Assembly: GCF_032884065.1 (NCBI RefSeq)
Contig: NC_088880.1
Span: forward strand, 31,833,298 to 31,897,297
Source: Artemia franciscana
Lineage: Eukaryota; Arthropoda; Branchiopoda; Anostraca; Artemiidae
Reading direction: 5' to 3'
Length of the DNA: 64,000 nucleotides
Positions 22,605 through 34,971 of this stretch are shown here, one piece after another. The notes below the pieces were generated by a model. The model ran no database searches. It had not been told where the DNA came from and saw nothing but the letters and a program-made list of their open reading frames with translations. Within the stretch, counting starts at the first letter, position 1. Every line of letters begins with the position of its first letter. A program made the position numbers and the translations under genes.

Positions 22605-23440
22605 TCACTGTCTACATAAGCAACACAATAGGCTCACATTCGCAAGAAGAGTAACTTGCACATATAATGGTTTTGGTCAAACAGTATTGGGGACAGACAA
22701 GAGAGGAATATAAGAAGCACTGAATATTTAATATATAAATACTGTTACATCCAATAGCAAGTCATTGCAGTAACTGGCTACCAGAGGCCAAAATAGCTGT
22801 GCACGCTCCTCCTACACCCAGTATATTCAAACCTTCAGTCTTTATCCCCTCCCATGTAGCTCTAAATTCTATCGTTTCTTATAACCTCATCACACCCTAT
22901 TTGGTCTATTTATTCTTTGCAAATTATGGCTTTCTTACTCATTTTTGTTATTTATTATCTTTTAAATTCATTATTTATCATCTTTTACTTTGTGTTTTAT
23001 TATTTGGTAATAATTGCTCTTATTATTAATTATCTTTTTTCTTATTTTATCGTATCATTTTATTTTATATTCTTATATTTTTCTTGTATTTCCTTTGGAA
23101 AACAATGAATTGATCTTCTCCAACCTTTTTTTTTTATGCCGACGTTTCAGACGTTTCAGGGCCATACTTCAGACGCCGACTTTTAAGAGCCACACTTACC
23201 ATTGTGTGGTTTACCAACCTTCGCTTCCTTTATCCTAATCTTAATTGCAAGATTTCCCCAGCTGTTTCAACAGAATGTTGGGTTCTCTGAAATCTCCTCA
23301 AAAACGAACGTTTCTAAATAAACGAACCTTAACACAAAATATTGATCATTAATTCTCGTTAACTTTAATTTTTGAGAAAATTTCAGAAAATCTATTTTTT
23401 TTTCGTGGAAATCCCAAAAAGATCAGGGCTATTACACATA
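22605..23440. other. No gene recognised; small hairpin
   Basis: AT-rich, with TTAT-rich sequence that opens several hydrophobic frames by chance. A 6-bp hairpin CCACAC...GTGTGG lies at about 23191-23210. It resembles the family A terminal hairpin only in its loop. Confidence 0.35.
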
Positions 23441-23446
23441 TAAGCT

Positions 23447-24935
23447 TAGAGTAGCGGGTCTGTTTCTTGATTTGGTTAAGGCATTTGACACTGTTGACCA
23501 CCAATTACTACTTCGAAAATGTGAATTTTATGGACTAAGAGGGGCTACTTTAGCTTTGATTTGTGATTATCTCCAAAATAGAGAGCATTATGTTCACATT
23601 AATGGATTTTCTTCAAGTAAGAGTCTTGTTAAATATGGTATCCCCCAGGGTTCTGTGTTAGGGCCTACTCTTTTTTTGATTTTTGATTTTTATAAATGAT
23701 CTGCCAAATGCTGTTGCAACTACTTCTAGAATAGGGGATATAGTGAATCCCGCACCTTCGGGAACCAGGATAACTACACCCTTATTTGCTGATGATGCGA
23801 CATTGATGTGTGTTGCCTCAACTGAACAACAACTTACCTCAACAATTAATGCAGCAATGACTATGACATGTCTTTGGTTGAAGATAAACCGCCTGACCTA
23901 AATGTAAATAAGTCAAATTTTGTTATTTTTCACGGTCCCCAAATTATTATCCTTGGATTATGGAAATAGCTACACCGAAGGGAATTGTTAAGCGGTCAAA
24001 GTCCGTTAAGTACCTTGGGATTATTATTGACGAAATTTTATCATTTAAGTGCCATGTAAAAGCTATAAGTAGAATATTATCGCGGAATTTAGGGATTATC
24101 CGTAAACTAAAACATTTATTTCCTTCAAATGTTATACGGTTATTATATTTTTCTCTGATTCATCCGTATATTTTGTATTGCTCGTCTGTATGGCTTGGGA
24201 CATTCCCCTCAATACTTCCCCAATCCGCGTACTGCAGAATAATGCCATTAGATCACTTTGTGGAATAGGGAACCGGGATTCGGTCAGGTCAATGTATAGT
24301 ATGATAAATATAATGCCTGCAGCCGGATTGCGTGATTTTTATACACTGGTTTTTATGTGTAAGTACCATTATGGGTGCGTTCCAGAATATTTTACAGGAA
24401 GTTTTCGGGATAGGTCTATATTCATGATCATAGAACTCGAACAAGTGGAGATATTGAGGTTCCTCGCCTAGTTTCAAGTAGGACTGCTTTTTCAATTATT
24501 TATAGAGGGGCTAAGCTATGGAATAAGCTTGTTCCAAGTATTAAAGAATTGCCCATTAATCAATTTAAGGCCGTGCTGCGTGTGGGGTTTCTTGGTAGGT
24601 ATACCTTTGAAATAGATTGTAATTGATTGATTTAGTATTGAAAATAATTGTTTATTGTTTTTTCTTTTGTTTTCTTTTTTTGCTTCGGGATCATGATATT
24701 ATGTTGTTTGATTGTGTGTGAATTATTTATATAATTTTTTTTTCTCGGTACACGGTTTCACCTTTCTGCTCATTTTAGATTAACTCATTGTTTTCTGTTT
24801 TTATTCTTTTTTTCTTCTATTTTTTGTTCTTTTTGTTAGTAACACACCCTCGCAAGCAACGCTTTTGGTGTGCTACCGATTGATTTTGTCTGTGTTATTT
24901 CCTTTGGTTAATAAATTAATACTACTACTACTATA
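23447..24935 (+). mobile_element. LINE, Jockey/CR1-type, 5'-truncated RT plus 3' UTR
   Basis: Reverse transcriptase motifs appear in order on the plus strand: LFLDLVKAFDTVDHQLL (RT2), YGIPQGSVLGPTLFLIF (RT4), LFADDATLMC (RT5, catalytic ADD), SKSVKYLGIIIDEILSFKCH (RT7) and the thumb region (LGIIRKLKHLFPSNVIRLLY). The frame shifts several times: once in a T-run after LFLIF, once before the NVNKSNF part and again near the C-terminus. The copy is therefore dead. The 3' UTR ends at 'GGTTAATAAATTAATACTAC' with a (TAC)n tail at about 24932. The 5' edge at about 23447 is a truncation typical of target-primed insertion. Confidence 0.85.
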
Positions 24936-25303
24936 CTTCTTTTGATCCCCGATTTTGGGCACTATCATATGATAAATCAAAATGATAATTCCAGGTTTTA
25001 GAGACAATTTTATTTAATAGCAAAGACAAACTAAAAAAAGGAATAGATATAAAGTCTACCAGCAGAAACCGATAAATAGGCAAAAACTATTAAAATGGGG
25101 CTTAAGTTAGTACACAAAATAGCCAACTCCGGGAAATAATTTGTACTTGAAAATGACAAAAGCCATTATACTTAAGAAGAAAGGAAATAATGGAAATTTG
25201 TTACGGAAATCCATTATAAGTAGGTTAGATTCAGCGTTGACCTAAAAAGCTTCAAAAGACCAAAGAGTATAATCCTAGAATAATAAATGGAAATCACGAA
25301 TAC

Positions 25304-25306
<3 letters not shown>

Positions 25307-25369
<63 letters not shown>

Positions 25370-25688
25370 GTAAAGGTATAGGATACGGCATTAAGACTAT
25401 ACAGTCCGTACCGGCGGTGCTGATCTCCGTTTCTTGGCCCTTCAGCCAGGAAGTGCAATGGTGGGTTGGGGGCCAGCCATCCTGTGCTTTCGCACACGCT
25501 TCCTGTTTACCTTCCCCAGAATTCTCCAGGTACCCATTTAGAGCTGGGTCGACTCTGGCTAAGCTTACAGAGTCACGCCACTGACCTCCGTCCCAAACTG
25601 AGAATTGGGTACATCGGGATTCGAACCCGCGTCCTCTCAGACGAAGGATCCCGAATCCAGCGCACCAAACCCACTCGGCCAGGACGGC

Positions 25689-25779
<91 letters not shown>
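25307..25779. repeat. (TA)n microsatellite split by a SINE
   Basis: About 60 bp of TA repeat (25307-25366) and about 88 bp (25691-25779) flank the SINE below. One original TA tract probably received the SINE. Confidence 0.9.
25368..25690 (-). mobile_element. tRNA-derived SINE, copy 1
   Basis: Read on the minus strand, the head is tRNA-like. A box A region 'TGGCCGAGTGGGTTTGGTGC' (about 25670-25683) and a box B 'GCGGGTTCGAATCCC' (about 25617-25631) frame 'CTGGATTCGGGATCC', a Leu/Ser-type tRNA layout. A body of about 230 bp follows. A second copy at 57.9-58.2 kb is almost identical along its full length, so the family moved recently. Confidence 0.85.
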
Positions 25780-25782
<3 letters not shown>

Positions 25783-26029
25783 ATACAAAAAAAGAAATTT
25801 TTCAAAATCTAGAGGATTTTTGCTTTTTAACTTTTAAAAACGAAGTAAAAGTTACTTTTCAAAAGTTACCCCCCCCCCCAATTGGCACCCTGACACTTTT
25901 CCCAAGATACCAAGCTCAATCCCATGATCTTAGGGGAAATCTCAAGGAGTGCTTGATTCGAGAATATAATCTCCAGAATACCTCGTAAGCGTCCTACTAC
26001 TGTCCTATTATGATTGGTTTAGGCATCAT

Positions 26030-26369
26030 GACCAGCGTTGCCAATGCTATGAAGTAAGCTGTATCAATTTTGCAACTAAAGTTGTATCGCAAAAGGATGA
26101 TTTGAATCATCAGAAAAAATTGCCCGAGCAGTTAAAAAAATTTCAATAAACTGAAACTTGAATTTCCGAGTAAGAAATGAGTAAAAACCAAATATTCCGA
26201 CCAGCATTGCCAATGCTACGAAGTAAGCTGTATCAATTTTCCGACTAAAATTGTATCGCAAGAGGATGATTTGAATCATCAGAAAAAACTGCCCTAGCAA
26301 ATAAAGAAATTTCAATAAACTGAAACTTGAATTTCCGAGCAAGAAAGGAGTAAAAACCAAATATTCCGG
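26030..26369. repeat. Tandem duplication, unit 169 bp
   Basis: Two close copies start at 26030 and 26199 ('GACCAGC(G/A)TTGCCAATGCTA') and run through 'AGGATGATTTGAATCATCAG' to 'AACCAAATATTCC'. The inner 'GATGATTTGAATCATC' is itself palindromic. The minus-strand open frames over it are repeat artefacts. Confidence 0.85.
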
Positions 26370-26469
26370 AAAATTTGAACTGTACCAAAAAATTTCCAAA
26401 TGTACTGCATTGTGCCAGGACCTCTAAATTGTACCAAAAACGGCACAATTATACAAAGTTGGCAACGCT

Positions 26470-27340
26470 GATTATGACTTACAACCAAGCGATTAGAGGC
26501 GACGCCCCACTAATATAGACTTTTAGCCTATAGAAATCGCCAAATAAGTGATCTTAAAGTGGCAAAATTTGTGTTTGCCATATCTTAGAGGCATCACAAA
26601 AAACATTCTTTTTACGAGCTATTTCTACATTGGAAACCTGAAACAAATTCTTCCTGTCCGCTACACGGGTTCCTTATTTCAAACGAAAAAATAATAAAGG
26701 GTAATACAAAGTAGTTATCATCACACAATCTTGGACACCGGAAGCTACACTAACGATGTAGTGTCTGACGACTTCATTACAAAAGTAGAAAGAAAATAGG
26801 GTAACTAATACAATTAATCTGCAATATTATAACATTACGCCTGAAATTTTTCAGTAAGTTATAATTGACCAACAGTTTTTGTTTTCAAGAATTATTTTAA
26901 GTCAAAACCTAGTCTCCACAGATCTGGTCTCAGTTGAACTGCAAGAATCTTAGTAGGTAAGAAGGCCAATTGACTTTAAGCTTGCAGGCCTGATAGTGAC
27001 ACAATTCTGCCTCCTGAACTCTCCTTTACATTTTAAAATGCAGCGTGTAACAGCATGATACTCTTCTTTTAAATGATGGCTCAAATGTGAATTTGAGAAG
27101 AAGTAAAGAAAAGGGTATATTTAATCCTTTTTCTCTTGAGGATTAGCATACGAAGCAAGGGTCTTAGGAAGTCGGTTGGCCTAAAAAAAACAAGCATTAA
27201 ATTAGTCAAAACGGGAATTAATAAGAGAAAAAAAATGTACAGAAAGTAAATCTAACTTTTACCTAAGTCTTAAGATAGAACATATCAAATAGTTTTAAAA
27301 TAACATAACCTAACCACTAATTTTGAAATAAATATGATTC
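26470..27340. other. No gene recognised
   Basis: AT-rich spacer with no supported coding signal. Confidence 0.4.
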
Positions 27341-27342
27341 AG

Positions 27343-27366
27343 GATATATATATATTATATATATAT

Positions 27367-27454
<88 letters not shown>

Positions 27455-27564
27455 TAATTGTAGTTATTTCATTAAAAAAATTCTTTTTTCATTTCTGTGC
27501 TTTAGAGGGGGGGGGGTAAACAGCAAAATACGGAGTAAGAGATAGAGGACAGAAAGAGATAGAG

Positions 27565-27618
<54 letters not shown>

Positions 27619-27645
27619 AGAGAGAGAGAGAGAGAGAGAGAGACT
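27343..27645. repeat. (AT)n and (GA)n microsatellites
   Basis: An AT dinucleotide tract at about 27343-27452, a short G run near 27508, then a GA tract at about 27560-27645 with a single CA interruption. Confidence 0.95.
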
Positions 27646-27679
27646 TATCATATACGTTATCATTGCATATACGTTAATA

Positions 27680-27835
27680 ATTCAGAGCTTGGTCAACTCT
27701 GGCTGAGCATACAGTCATTTCATTGACCTCCATTCCAATCAAAATAACCAGCAACACCAGGACTATAACCCCCTATCCTTATGGACTAAGAATTTCAATT
27801 CTAGCGTGCCAACCACTTGCCTACGACGACTATGT
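27680..27835 (-). mobile_element. tRNA-derived SINE, old partial copy
   Basis: Matches the inner and tRNA-like part of the SINE at 25.4 kb with many changes: 'GAGCTTGGTCAACTCTGGCT' against 'GAGCTGGGTCGACTCTGGCT', then 'CATTGACCTCC', and a degenerate box B and head. It is much older than the other two copies. Confidence 0.6.
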
Positions 27836-28020
27836 ATGTAAAAGGGCTTTAAGATCATGCACAATGTACCAGAATTGTTTTGATGGCTTGGGGGATTCTT
27901 GAAAACCTGTAAATCATTCTAATTGTGCAAAAAAATGTGATGAAAAATATGGGACTTGGAGATTGACAGGCTCTAAGAGAAAGAAAAATTAGTGGGCCAT
28001 AGATTATTTGATGTTTTAAT

Positions 28021-28985
28021 CAGAGGCAACGCTATAGCGTTGCCTATAGCAAAGGCCATACGGCTCCAATGTTTTATTATTTCTTTTCCAGAGGTACTTC
28101 ATATGGAAGGGTCGTCGCATAAACTTCGGAGGGGGCTCATTCGATAGGAAGTTGAGAGTTCTAGTTCCCTTTTTAAGAGTGAAAATGACCAGAGGGCAAG
28201 TAGCCCCCCCCCACGCCTTTTTATCCCAAATGCATCCTAATATATCCGATAAAAATTTTGAGATAAACGTTTAGTTAAAAATAGTTCAAAGATCATATAA
28301 CAAAATCTCCGCTGTCGACACAACGCCCAGGGCCCGGGGGTAGGCGTTGTGAGTTATGCCCTGGGGGCATATATGGTTCTTATGGAAGGAATACTCGTAT
28401 AAACTTCAGAGAGGGCTTATTTGGTTGGAAATTGAAAATTCTAGTTCACTTTTTAAGAGTCAAAAGAGATCCGAGGGTAACTATCCCCCTCCCCCCCTCA
28501 ACGCCCTTTTTCCTCAAACCCATCCGATAAGAACTTTGAGATAGCCGTTTGTTAAAAATAGTTCAAAGATCATGTAACGAAAACTCCAAGGTCAACAAAA
28601 CCCCCCAGGGCCGTGGGGCAGGCCTTGCAAGTTATGCCCTGGGACATATCCGATTCTAATGGAAGGGATGCTCTATAAACTTTAGAAAGGGCCAATTTGA
28701 TTGGAAATTGAAAGTTCTAGTTCAGTTTTTGAGAGTCAAAAGAGATTGGAGGGCAACTCCCCCCCCCACACACACACAATTTGATGGATTTGGGGGAAAA
28801 AGCGTGGGTGGGGAGCTAGTTGCCCTCCTATCTCTTTTGACTCTTAAAAACGAGCCCTTTCCTAAGTTTATACGAGCATCCCTTCCATAAGAACCATATG
28901 TGTGTGTGTGGGGGGGGGGGGGGTAGTTGCCCTCCAATCTTTTTTTCCAAATTTAGAGATAGCAATTTTTTAATATTTCAAACAT
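28021..28985. repeat. Foldback/tandem repeat cluster, unit about 280 bp
   Basis: Opens with a perfect 20-bp palindrome (GGCAACGCTATAGCGTTGCC, 28025-28044). Three direct units follow, each with a 'GGAAGG', 'ATAAACTT', 'AGGGC', 'GAAAGTTCTAGTTC' and 'GAGTCAAAAGAGAT' order (about 28110, 28385 and 28660). A fourth, inverted unit lies at about 28800-28885, so the last two form a hairpin. A GT/G run at 28899-28923 sits at the end. It is related to the 17.3-18.0 kb duplication. Confidence 0.65.
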
Positions 28986-29052
28986 CAGATAACAAAACTT
29001 CGGGGTCAACGCAACTTCAAGAGCCCAGGGGCAAGAGTTTTAAGTTATGCCC

Positions 29053-29152
29053 NNNNNNNNNNNNNNNNNNNNNNNNNNNNNNNNNNNNNNNNNNNNNNNN
29101 NNNNNNNNNNNNNNNNNNNNNNNNNNNNNNNNNNNNNNNNNNNNNNNNNNNN
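29053..29152. other. Assembly gap (100 N)
   Basis: Exactly 100 undetermined bases, a usual placeholder for a gap of unknown size. It sits at the junction of two inverted-repeat fields. Confidence 1.
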
Positions 29153-29154
29153 TG

Positions 29155-31590
29155 AATTCTACATGAGTGGCTTTTTGCTATCTTGGAAAATGGATACATA
29201 GGGGATTGAAACTTCCAGTCATGAATTTAGATTATGTATTATATTATGTATGTACCTGATTAGATTATGTATGTACCGCCCCAGGGAGGTGCTTTAAGAT
29301 CTTCTCACTACTCCCTCCCAATTTCTAATGCTTTGGAAATTGGGTATTTTGCAAAGTTTAGGTTCTTAAGAAGGAAACATGTTAAGAAAACATTTCTTAC
29401 TTCATAATATGCAGTAAAATTGATTTAACCTATTTTGAAGCTGCTTCCACTATACTTTACCCCTCCCCTGCCTAATGTGCAGATATATAGCCTATTCCCT
29501 ATGCATTTTTCCATGTGCACCTCTTGCTTCAACCTGTGTACCTGTAAATTGAATCAACCCTGATGAAATCAAGAAACAAAAATATGTAATTTTGGCTATA
29601 TACTTGTACATTAGGGGGGGGGAGGTAAAGTTCTATTGCAAATTCAAATTTAAGCACTTTTTGAGCTCTTGACCAAATATTTCTGACCATAATATTTCTA
29701 GTATTTGGGTATAAAAAAGGCTTAAAACATTGGTCTTAACCTTATTGTTTTATTATAAATCTATTATTTTGAATGTTATATAATCCACAAGCCCTGATTT
29801 TCTATGATTAAATTGGATAAAAAATTTTACAATTGTATCCCATTTTCTTCTTTTTTGATGTATTTTCAATAAGATACTGAAAATATGAAAGCTGACAGAA
29901 GAAGGTGTAGATAAATATCCCATTTGGTTCTAATCCAAAGTGGTAATTAAATTTACAGTTTATAAATATATTAAACTTGTTAAATTATAATAAATATATT
30001 AAGTTTGTAAATGGATTTATAATAAAGCAGTAAGTTTGAAACCAATATTTTAAGTCTTTTTTATACCCAAAAACTACAAATATTTTGCTCATTTTCAAGA
30101 GCTCAAAAAGGGCTTAAATTTGAATTTGTGATAGAAGCAATTATTACATTTGTAAAGAGCTTAGAAAAGGGCATCAAGGAATATGCTCACTTTATTTGTA
30201 AGTCAATAGGCCAATATGAACAATGAAAATTTACTGGAGGGGGTAATGTTCCTTTCTGACTGATATTAATGTTAAATTTAGATTCAGGGTGCAATTATGA
30301 CTGTAAAGGTAAATTTGAACTTTCCCTTCACCCCCCTAATGTAGAAATATATAACCTCAATTGGTATATATAGGGGTGGGAGTGAAGTTCATTTCTGATA
30401 CAAATGCATGTTGAACTTGGATTCAGGATGCAATTCTGTCTATACAGGTAAAATTTTATCAATTCCAGTGCTCTCAGAACCAGAATGTTGAAAATAAGGT
30501 AAATGCATCACAGTTCATATAATTGACTTACCAATAAAGTGAACATACCACCTGATGCCTTTTTTTATGCTCTTTATGAATATAATAATTGCTTCTATTG
30601 CAAGTTCAAATTTCAGCACTTTTTGAGCTCTTAAAAATGAAAATTTTCAATGAAAGTATGAGTTATTGGCTTTTTTTTTACAAAATAATACTATACTTTC
30701 TTAGTGCCAAAATTATTTACAGTTAGGTTTGGTCAAGAAGTGCTTAAGTTTTAACTTGCAATAGAAGCAATTATTATATTCATGGTAAAATTCTCGTTTA
30801 TTGACTTTTGGCTATCTCAGAAAAGGGTTAGTATATCTTGGGAAGGTATTTTGAAGTACCTACCTCTACTCCTTCTCTCTCTAGAGGGTCCTGACCTTTG
30901 ATGACCTTTAAAAATATGTGTGTTATAAAAGTTAAACCTTTCAAAATAGATCTTCTGCTTAAATGAAGTACAATAAAATTGTTTTCAGCTTCACAACTTT
31001 GCTCAATCCCAATTTATAAGGTTTTAAAGATATGTAAATACATTTCCTAAATTTTGAAAAAAAAATTGATATGGCTAAGAATTCTACTCAAATGACAGGA
31101 ATTGCATTTTCAGTACTAAAGGCATAGAAAAAGCAACTGATAACTGAAAATTTAGGTAAAAAGTTGTTTTGTCAAAACTTCAATAGGTAATAGACCTGTC
31201 ATGTAGGCAAATTTCAGGGCCATCTAGAGGGAGAAGGAGTGGAAGTGGTTGCTTCAAAATACCTTCCTGGGACATATTTTAGTCTGTAGATTCATACCTG
31301 AAAGTTTCATTTTCCTAGCCTAAACCCTTTCCAAGATAGCAAGAAGTCAATTAACTAGAATTTTACCAAAATGGGTACTTCAAGACACCTTCCTGGGATA
31401 TAGTTTAGACTGTAGACTCATCCCTGAAATTTTAATTTTTCCTAACCTAACCCCTTTCCGAGATAGCGAAAAGTCAATAAACTAGTATAATATATAATCT
31501 ACCATATTCATAAAGAGCATAAAATAGGCATTGAGTGTTATGTACACTTTATTGGTAAGTCAATTATATGAATTGTGATACGTTTACCAA
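29155..31590. repeat. Field of nested inverted repeats
   Basis: Several pairs of reverse-complementary segments share pieces. Arms about 29631-29735 and 30030-30134 are built on 'AAATTTAAGCACTTTTTGAG' and 'TTGGGTATAAAAAAGGCTTA'. Arms about 30576-30625 and 30731-30783 share 'AATTGCTTCTATTGCAAGTT'. Arms about 30515-30595 and 31505-31585 share 'TCAATTATATGAATTGTGAT'-type sequence. The 30790-30880 segment is inverted against two direct copies at about 31240-31345 and 31370-31480 ('CTTCCTGGGA', 'GATAGC', 'AAAGTCAA'). There is no open frame of note. Confidence 0.65.
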
Positions 31591-31599
31591 AAATAAAAA

Positions 31600-32695
31600 C
31601 AGTCAATGTGAGTCTACAAAGGTATTCTGAATCTTATATCTTCATCCCTTCCAGCTAGGGCTATACAGGTTGAAAGCTACTAGGCTTGGCTATAGCTTGT
31701 AAATGCAGTCCCAACTTCAAACAAGCAAACTTGCACTACTCCAAGTTAGCAAAGAACCCCACAGCTAAAATGTTACCATTTAGAAAGTAAATGACCTGTA
31801 ATCTTTCTTTTGACTTCCCTATTTTCCAAACTTCTATCACTGATCTTATCCATGTCAGCATTTCATTATTTTGAATATTTCCACTGTATGACATATCTAA
31901 TTCTTTTATCAAATATAGGTAGCAGCACTATGAAGATGCTATAAACATAAGCTCGGGTACACACCACTGTAGAGAGATACAAACAGTACGAATTGTAGGA
32001 TCATTTCCTATTTCAACCAGTCGACCATTAAACAAAGCCGGACCGAGATGTAGCTGTTACGGACAACATATAAACCAGAAGTAAAGTAAGCGACATTATA
32101 TTTTTTCAGGGGTAGGCACGCGTTTGGTATCAGTATTCGCAGCCTGGAGAACAGGAAAAGAAATAAGACGAATTGTGCGTCTAGGGGATAAAGAAGAATA
32201 CAATACATTGAAGGGATAAAAAAAAGAAAATAATTGATATGGCTATAATAATGCGAAAGGTAAAGACAACATTGGCTTGAGAATAGAAAGAAAAACAAAG
32301 AATGAATTTACAAGGATAATAAGGTAAAAATGATTTATTTGAATAATGTCATCACGTGATGACATTTGATTAGGAAATTTGGAGTTTCGCATTGATATCT
32401 CGGTTCCGTAGATTTAATGATTTTTTCTCAGTGGCAAATTATGTGATATGACTGTAGTAATGAGGAGCTCATAAAAGAGATAATCAAATACTAGTTTTTA
32501 AAAAAAAAGTTGCCTCTATGTTCAAAAAAGGAGATAATCAAATATTCAAACTACTAAGACTAGAATAATTATTTGCTAGTTTATATTAATTGGTTGGGAT
32601 TTCTGTTAACTTTATGATTCTTAAGTTTCACGTTGTAATACGCACTCGTGCGTAAAAAATATCGATGAACTGTTCAAGGGGGTCTTCCCCGTTGC
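31600..32695. other. No gene recognised
   Basis: Nothing I can support. The minus-strand open frame at about 32008-32298 is Tyr/Phe/Leu-rich without splice context or a domain. A short palindrome 'CATCACGTGATG' lies at 32349-32360. Confidence 0.35.
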
Positions 32696-32699
32696 TCTG

Positions 32700-33435
32700 T
32701 TAAACTCTGTTAAATTCTGTTAAACACATGCTCCTTGATTTTGTAGCTGCTTCCAACTATGTGACCCACGAGAAGCTTTAAAAAAATCAAAGTCGAAGAT
32801 GGTATGTTGGTTGAAGTCATGGAGATGTTGAAGACCTAAAATGAGCATTGCAAATCGAGTGTAGGAGTGTTGGGTGGAGAGACTGAGCCAGTCAATGTGG
32901 AAAGTGATGTAGAACAAGATGCATATTATCCCAGGTTTGTTTAACTACTGTATAGAGTGGATTCTAGAAAGAGCACTCTCGAATTTGGATGGTGTTTTTA
33001 CGGAATTGGTATTAAAGTGTCTGACCTTGAGTACACCGATAACATCGACGCTCTTGCTGCTGATCCAGCAACTAACTAAGCAATGTTAAATGAAATATCA
33101 CATTTCTCGCAGATACTGGGTATGAAGATTGACACGGCCAAAACTAAAGTCATGGACCTAAATATACAGTCGGATTATCAGACTGCGTTTTACGGACAAG
33201 AATTGGAAAAGTTATTAGCTTCAACTATCTTGGTTGAATAAAAGACCCTCATGGAGGCTGTGAATTGACGTAAAGAACAGAATCAACAAAGACCAAGCCA
33301 TCTTCTCACAACTACGCCGCCATTTGTGGAACAGGTGGGAGATCAGCATGAAGACAAAAATGTCTGTTAAATTTCTTTACAGTGGTTCACACAAGCGAAA
33401 ACCTCCGAGCAGTTCAAACCTTCTAAGTTTTGCCA
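32700..33435 (+). mobile_element. LINE remnant, RTE-like reverse transcriptase
   Basis: The plus strand has, across shifting frames, PGLFNYCIEWILERALSNLD (after RT4), GIKVSDLEYTDNIDALAADP (RT5 region, the catalytic D pair altered to DN), LGMKIDTAKTKVM (RT6), 'FYGQELEK' with 'STILVE' (RT7), and a C-terminal part of the 'AIFSQLRRHLWNRWEISMKT' kind. Many stops and frame changes; an old, dead copy without recognisable ends. Confidence 0.7.
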
Positions 33436-33439
33436 AGTC

Positions 33440-34970
33440 TCGCTATTGTATGGAAGAGTCCAACATCTTATAATTTCGTATCGGTTTGGCAAGGTCATAA
33501 TTTGAACTTTCTTTCTCTCTCATAAGGCTCTTAGGAGCTCGGAAAACATTCGAGAAGCAGCAGCTATGCGAAAGTAAGTTTTACTGCCACATCCTTGGAT
33601 TATACATTTTATAGACCCTAGGTCTTTGAAATTGTCCATTGCCTCTATCTGGCTCTGGTTGACCATGAGAAAATCTGGAGACTCTTCATTTGTCATCATT
33701 TTAGTTTTTCAAGTAATAACTTCCAGGCCGAATGGGGCATGCAGAATTTTATATACCTATCACGGGATATTAAAGTTTAGGCCACGTCTTTTACACCTGG
33801 CCTGGGTGGCATTTCTGATTGGCTTGTGCCAGGGTAGACTGTTAATTTTAAAAAAATCCCTGACTGTTTTCTCCATGACCCAGTCAATGAAGAAGTCAAA
33901 GATTTTGGGTTATAGAAAAAAAAAATCTTTTTTTAATATAATGGTAAAACAGAACACAGGTTCAAATTTAAGGAACTTGTGAATCTCCGTGAATTTTGAA
34001 TTGTAATTTCTCGAGCCATAGATGTAAACCCTGAGAAAATTGTTGGTATTGTTTTGCGCTTAGTTTGGGTAACCACTTACATATGAAATTAAATGGAAAT
34101 TTGGATTCTGTTTTAGTTAACTATTATTTTAAAAATGACATGGTTGTAATTTTATAATTTCCAAATAATATAAACCTTTTCATAAATTCCAATCAGTAAT
34201 TTCAATTGATACTAAATTTAAAGAAGAATTAGAAAATGAAGATTTTATTATATAACATTCAACATAAGAAATTGAAAAAAAAAATATACACAAAGAGAAT
34301 TTAGAATTATGTTATGAAATACAAATAAATTTACTTTGTTTTAGCTCTCTTTGACACAAATCAATGATTCTCCATCCAAAGCTATTACCTTCTTCTGATA
34401 TGTCATAGCTGAATTGAAAATATAGGGAATATTCTATTGTCAACGTTTTGGCAAAAAGTAGTTCTGATTTGAAAAGTTTAGAAATGAAACGGTAAAAAAA
34501 AGGTCTCATACTATCTTTTAATAAAATTTCTAAATTTTCAAAATTGCTGCAACCGATAAATTATTTATTTAGAATTTTGCGCCCCTAAAATTTCTTCGCC
34601 CGGTGTATGACTTGAGAAAACGCATAAAAATTCGTTTATATATATTTTTGTTACTCTTTTACGAGTTGGACAAATATTTTGGGGGGAGGGGCCAAATTCC
34701 TTTTCCTTGATACGGCTTTGCGTTTATACACACCTTTTTTAGAGAAAAAATAAATTTTTTTGGCAGTCTAACATTAAATTTTAACAATTAAGTTTTTGTA
34801 TAATGTTAACATTAAAAACCAGCAATAGACAATTGTCCAATTCAAAATTGTACTTCACGGTACCGCTATAGTGCTGCGCTGTTCACCTTTGCCCTATAAC
34901 AATCTTTGGTCGTTTTAACATCTATTGGGCACTGACTGTGGTACTAACGCTGGGCTTTTCTGTATTCAAA
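33440..34970. other. No gene recognised
   Basis: AT-rich, with possible further decayed transposon sequence. None of the open frames (for example about 33626-33982 plus and 34312-34509 minus) has motifs or splice sites that I would rely on. Confidence 0.35.
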
Positions 34971-34971
34971 T

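Noticed and set aside
22799-23238. Hydrophobic plus-strand frames resembling a membrane protein
   Set aside because: The hydrophobic residues come from a TTAT/TTTT-rich stretch; there is no start context, domain or splice support.
25275-25988. Open frames rich in Tyr-Ile repeats on both strands
   Set aside because: Translations of the (TA)n tract with the SINE in the middle; no coding evidence.
26076-26448. Phe/Leu-rich minus-strand open frames of about 100 codons
   Set aside because: They cover the two 169-bp tandem units and repeat the same residues; explained by the duplication.
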